NCBI GenBank assembly: GCA_030596145.1
Contig: JAUVKS010000018.1
Coordinates: forward strand, 1-15,291
Source of the DNA: Pseudomonadota bacterium
Lineage (GTDB): Bacteria > Desulfobacterota > Syntrophia > Syntrophales > JADFWA01
DNA: 15,291 bases
Direction of reading: 5' to 3'
Shown: positions 13,218 through 15,291 of the stretch, one piece after another
Layout: the number at the start of each line of letters is the position of its first letter
Numbering within the stretch: the first letter of the stretch is position 1
Made by a program: the position numbers and the translations under genes
The notes under the pieces: model-generated
Told to the model about the DNA's origin: nothing
Database searches by the model: none
The model's input: the letters and a program-made list of their open reading frames with translations, nothing else

Positions 13218-14510
13218 TTACTTCCTGGCCTTTGCGTTCATGGCTGAATTATACCACTGAAAATTGTTCCGGCCCTTTTCCTTGGCGTGATACATGGCGA
13301 TGTCGACATTCTTCAGCAATTCGTCAATATCTTCGCCGTCGTCGGGATACATGGCAACTCCCACGCTTGTGGTGATATTGAGTTCGTTGGCCTCGAGCAA
13401 AAAGGGCTCTCGAAATGTCTCAAGAACTTTTAGGGCAACCGTGGCCGCGTCTTCCGCCCAGACTATTTCCGGCAGCAGGAACAGAAATTCGTCGCCTCCC
13501 ATGCGGGCGATGGTATCACCCTTGCGCAGGAGCCCCGTCAGGCGCTCGCTGACATTTTGCAGTAGCAGGTCTCCCACTTTGTGCCCCAGCGAATCATTGA
13601 CGTCCTTGAATCGATCCAGGTCGAGCAGCATAACAGCCATTTTTTTCTGGTCCCGCTGCGCGTGGGCCAGTGCCAGTGTAAAACGGTCATTGAACAGCAC
13701 CCGGTTTGGCAGGCCGGTCAGTGGGTCATGAGTGGCCATATAGGCAAGTTTATCCTCCGCAAGCTTGCGATCGGTGATGTCCCGGGCGACACCACGAAAC
13801 CCGATAGGCTGCCCTGACGAGTCCTGCATCAGGGAGGTGGACAGCTCGAGAACCAGGATGGTGCCGTCTTTTTTGATTATTTCATAGTCAGTAACCTTTT
13901 CGGGTTTTCCTGTCCTGTATATTTGATTAAAGATATGGTACATTTTCTTAGAGGTTTCCGGCGTGGTGTATTCCCGGTTATTTATACCCGTTATTTCGTC
14001 CCGAGAATACCCCGACATTTCGCATATTGAATCATTGAAAAATATGAGGTTTCCGACAAGGTCAATCTCAAAATAACCATCCTCGATGTTGTCAATAATG
14101 GTTCGGTACCTCTCCTCACTCGCCCTCAGCGCTTTTTCCATCTTGTGTTTGTATAGGGCCGTTTCAATGGTGGTATGCAGTTCTCTTTCTTCAAACGGTT
14201 TTAGTATGTAGCCAAATGGCTCTGATATTTTTACCCTCTGCAACTTTTCTTCATCCGCATAGGCGGTGAGATACACAACAGGAATACCGAAGCTGGAATA
14301 TATTTGATTAGCAGCGTCTATGCCATCCATATTGCCTTCTAACACGATATCCATCAGCGCTAAATCCGGGTGTGTCTCCTTTGCTTTTTTAACAGCCTCC
14401 TCACCGGAAGAGGCTATACCGGATACGTCATATCCAAGATTGTTCAGGGTCTTCTTTATATCTTCTGCGACAATCCTTTCATTCTCAACGACCAGAATTT
14501 GTTTTTTCAT
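13218..14510 (-). CDS. REC-PAS-GGDEF response regulator (diguanylate cyclase)
   Basis: A 430-residue cytoplasmic protein that should make cyclic di-GMP from two GTP. The receiver (1-120) has Asp54 as phospho-site and LKPF lysine, but the acidic pair reads VVENER, with Asn10 where the neighbour has Asp. A PAS domain (about 128-255, ending ARDITDRK) follows. The GGDEF domain opens with ATHDPLTGLPNR and carries an intact GGDEF (338-342) and an intact inhibitory site RKGD (329-332) with the canonical five-residue spacing, so product feedback is expected. The receiver closely matches that of the HD-GYP protein. Its ATG overlaps the stop of the upstream kinase by 4 nt (ATGA), which suggests translational coupling with that kinase. 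Confidence 0.94.
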   Translation of the reverse strand: MKKQILVVENERIVAEDIKKTLNNLGYDVSGIASSGEEAVKKAKETHPDLALMDIVLEGNMDGIDAANQIYSSFGIPVVYLTAYADEEKLQRVKISEPFGYILKPFEERELHTTIETALYKHKMEKALRASEERYRTIIDNIEDGYFEIDLVGNLIFFNDSICEMSGYSRDEITGINNREYTTPETSKKMYHIFNQIYRTGKPEKVTDYEIIKKDGTILVLELSTSLMQDSSGQPIGFRGVARDITDRKLAEDKLAYMATHDPLTGLPNRVLFNDRFTLALAHAQRDQKKMAVMLLDLDRFKDVNDSLGHKVGDLLLQNVSERLTGLLRKGDTIARMGGDEFLFLLPEIVWAEDAATVALKVLETFREPFLLEANELNITTSVGVAMYPDDGEDIDELLKNVDIAMYHAKEKGRNNFQWYNSAMNAKARK

Positions 14511-15291
14511 TTGAAGGTAACCTCGTTACTTGTTGCTTGTTCCCCAAAGATGATCTTAACAGATGTTCCACCACTTCCATCAACCTCGATGGTGCCATGA
14601 AGCTGATCTGTTAAAGTGTTCACCAATTGCAAACCCAGCGATTCCGTATTTTTGAAGTCCAGATTTTCCGGAAGGCCGATGCCATTGTCGCTGACAACGA
14701 GTGTATACTTATTATCGTTATCTGAATGGAGTTTAATGGAGATTTTGCCATTTCTGCTATCCGGGAATGCATGCTTCAGAGAATTTGAAATTAGTTCATT
14801 GATAATCAAGCCGCAGGGAATAGCTGTGTTGATGTCCAGTAAAGCGTCTCTGGCATCAACTTTCAGTTTGATGGCATTGGTGTTTACGCTGTAAAGACGG
14901 AGCAGATCATTTGTAAGATTCCTGATGTATTTAGAAAAGTCAATGCTGGCCAGATTCCTGGACTGGTATAACTTTTCATGCATGAGTGCCATTGACCTGA
15001 CACGGTTCTGGCTGTCTTTGAACATCTCCAGAGCCTCCGCATCCTTGATGTATCCTGCCTGCAGATTTAAAAGACTGGAGATTACCTGCATATTGTTTTT
15101 GACACGATGGTGAATTTCCTGCAGAAGCACTTCTTTCTCCCTCAGCGATGACTTGATCTTGTCTGCCGCATACTTGCGCTCGGTGATGTCAACATGGGTT
15201 CCCACCATCCTGAGGGCGCTACCGCCGGCGTTCCTTTCAACTACCTTGCCCCTGCTCCGTATCCACCGCCACTTTCCAGATTTTGATCTCA
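14507..15291 (-). CDS. PAS-HisKA_2 sensor histidine kinase, C-terminal part (cut by window edge)
   Basis: The frame is open to the right edge, so the true start lies outside. The edge-proximal residues (SGKWRWIRSRGKVVERN, then MVGTHVDITERK) are the end of a PAS_3/PAC domain. They are followed by the HisKA_2 region (LREKEVLLQEIHHRVKNNMQ), and a HATPase domain with NELISNSLKHAF and DNGIGLP. Any start at the internal ATG near 15208 would cut the PAS domain and is unlikely. The histidine-box region is identical over 52 nt to that of the kinase at 11738-13198. The stop overlaps the ATG of the GGDEF gene by 4 nt, so kinase and cyclase are probably partners; that pairing is inferred from the overlap. 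Confidence 0.9.
   Translation of the reverse strand, partial: RSKSGKWRWIRSRGKVVERNAGGSALRMVGTHVDITERKYAADKIKSSLREKEVLLQEIHHRVKNNMQVISSLLNLQAGYIKDAEALEMFKDSQNRVRSMALMHEKLYQSRNLASIDFSKYIRNLTNDLLRLYSVNTNAIKLKVDARDALLDINTAIPCGLIINELISNSLKHAFPDSRNGKISIKLHSDNDNKYTLVVSDNGIGLPENLDFKNTESLGLQLVNTLTDQLHGTIEVDGSGGTSVKIIFGEQATSNEVTFK

Noticed and set aside
14507..15208. Complete short histidine kinase starting at 15208
   Set aside because: The frame is open to the window edge and the upstream residues are the end of a PAS domain, so the gene is a fragment cut by the window, not a short kinase.

Overview
The window is a single co-oriented block: every gene I accept lies on the minus strand, so transcription runs from the right edge to the left. 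Moderate GC, the gene order queA-tgt-yajC-secD-secF-lepB, a PyrR-led pyrimidine operon, stacked REC/PAS/HisKA_2/GGDEF/HD-GYP regulators and abundant small palindromic repeats fit a deltaproteobacterium (Desulfobacterota, perhaps the Syntrophia side). That placement is inferred from gene content and protein style, not from a marker gene.

Right third (about 9483-15291): a signalling cluster. In transcription order it holds a PAS/HisKA_2 histidine kinase cut by the window edge, a REC-PAS-GGDEF diguanylate cyclase, a REC-PAS-HisKA_2 kinase, a shrunken REC/HD-GYP relic with two in-frame deletions, and a REC-PAS-PAS-HD-GYP phosphodiesterase. The cyclase and phosphodiesterase make and break cyclic di-GMP and carry very similar receiver domains. 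The two kinases share a 52-nt identical stretch over the histidine box. No membrane segment is visible, so the visible parts of the system look cytoplasmic.

Middle (about 5365-9490): mazG overlaps the HD-GYP gene by 8 nt. It is followed by a small DUF2065 (YjeT-like) membrane protein, then queA and tgt (queuosine in tRNA) and yajC. Gaps here are filled with short palindromes: two paired ATTCCC-N8-GGGAAT elements, a G/C-rich hairpin, an AGTGCCTAAAGT inverted array and a 14-bp tandem repeat that supplies the tgt stop codon.

Left third (1-5364): secD, secF and lepB (Sec export motor and signal peptidase I), then the pyrimidine operon pyrR-pyrB-pyrC. Before pyrR lies a readable control region: a promoter, a 13/14 match to the PyrR RNA-binding consensus in a hairpin, and a 16-bp intrinsic-terminator hairpin. 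This is a PyrR attenuator. A 38-codon leader reading frame, with its Shine-Dalgarno site inside the PyrR-binding hairpin, runs through the terminator and overlaps the pyrR start. A 142-bp quasi-palindromic, MITE-like element separates pyrB from pyrC, and its end includes part of the pyrB stop codon.

No tRNA, rRNA, CRISPR array or transposase gene was seen, and no gap reaches 300 bases without a gene. The most noteworthy points are the pyr leader, the deletion relic, the HD-GYH variant, the receiver shared by opposing c-di-GMP enzymes, and a palindromic repeat read in frame inside a kinase.
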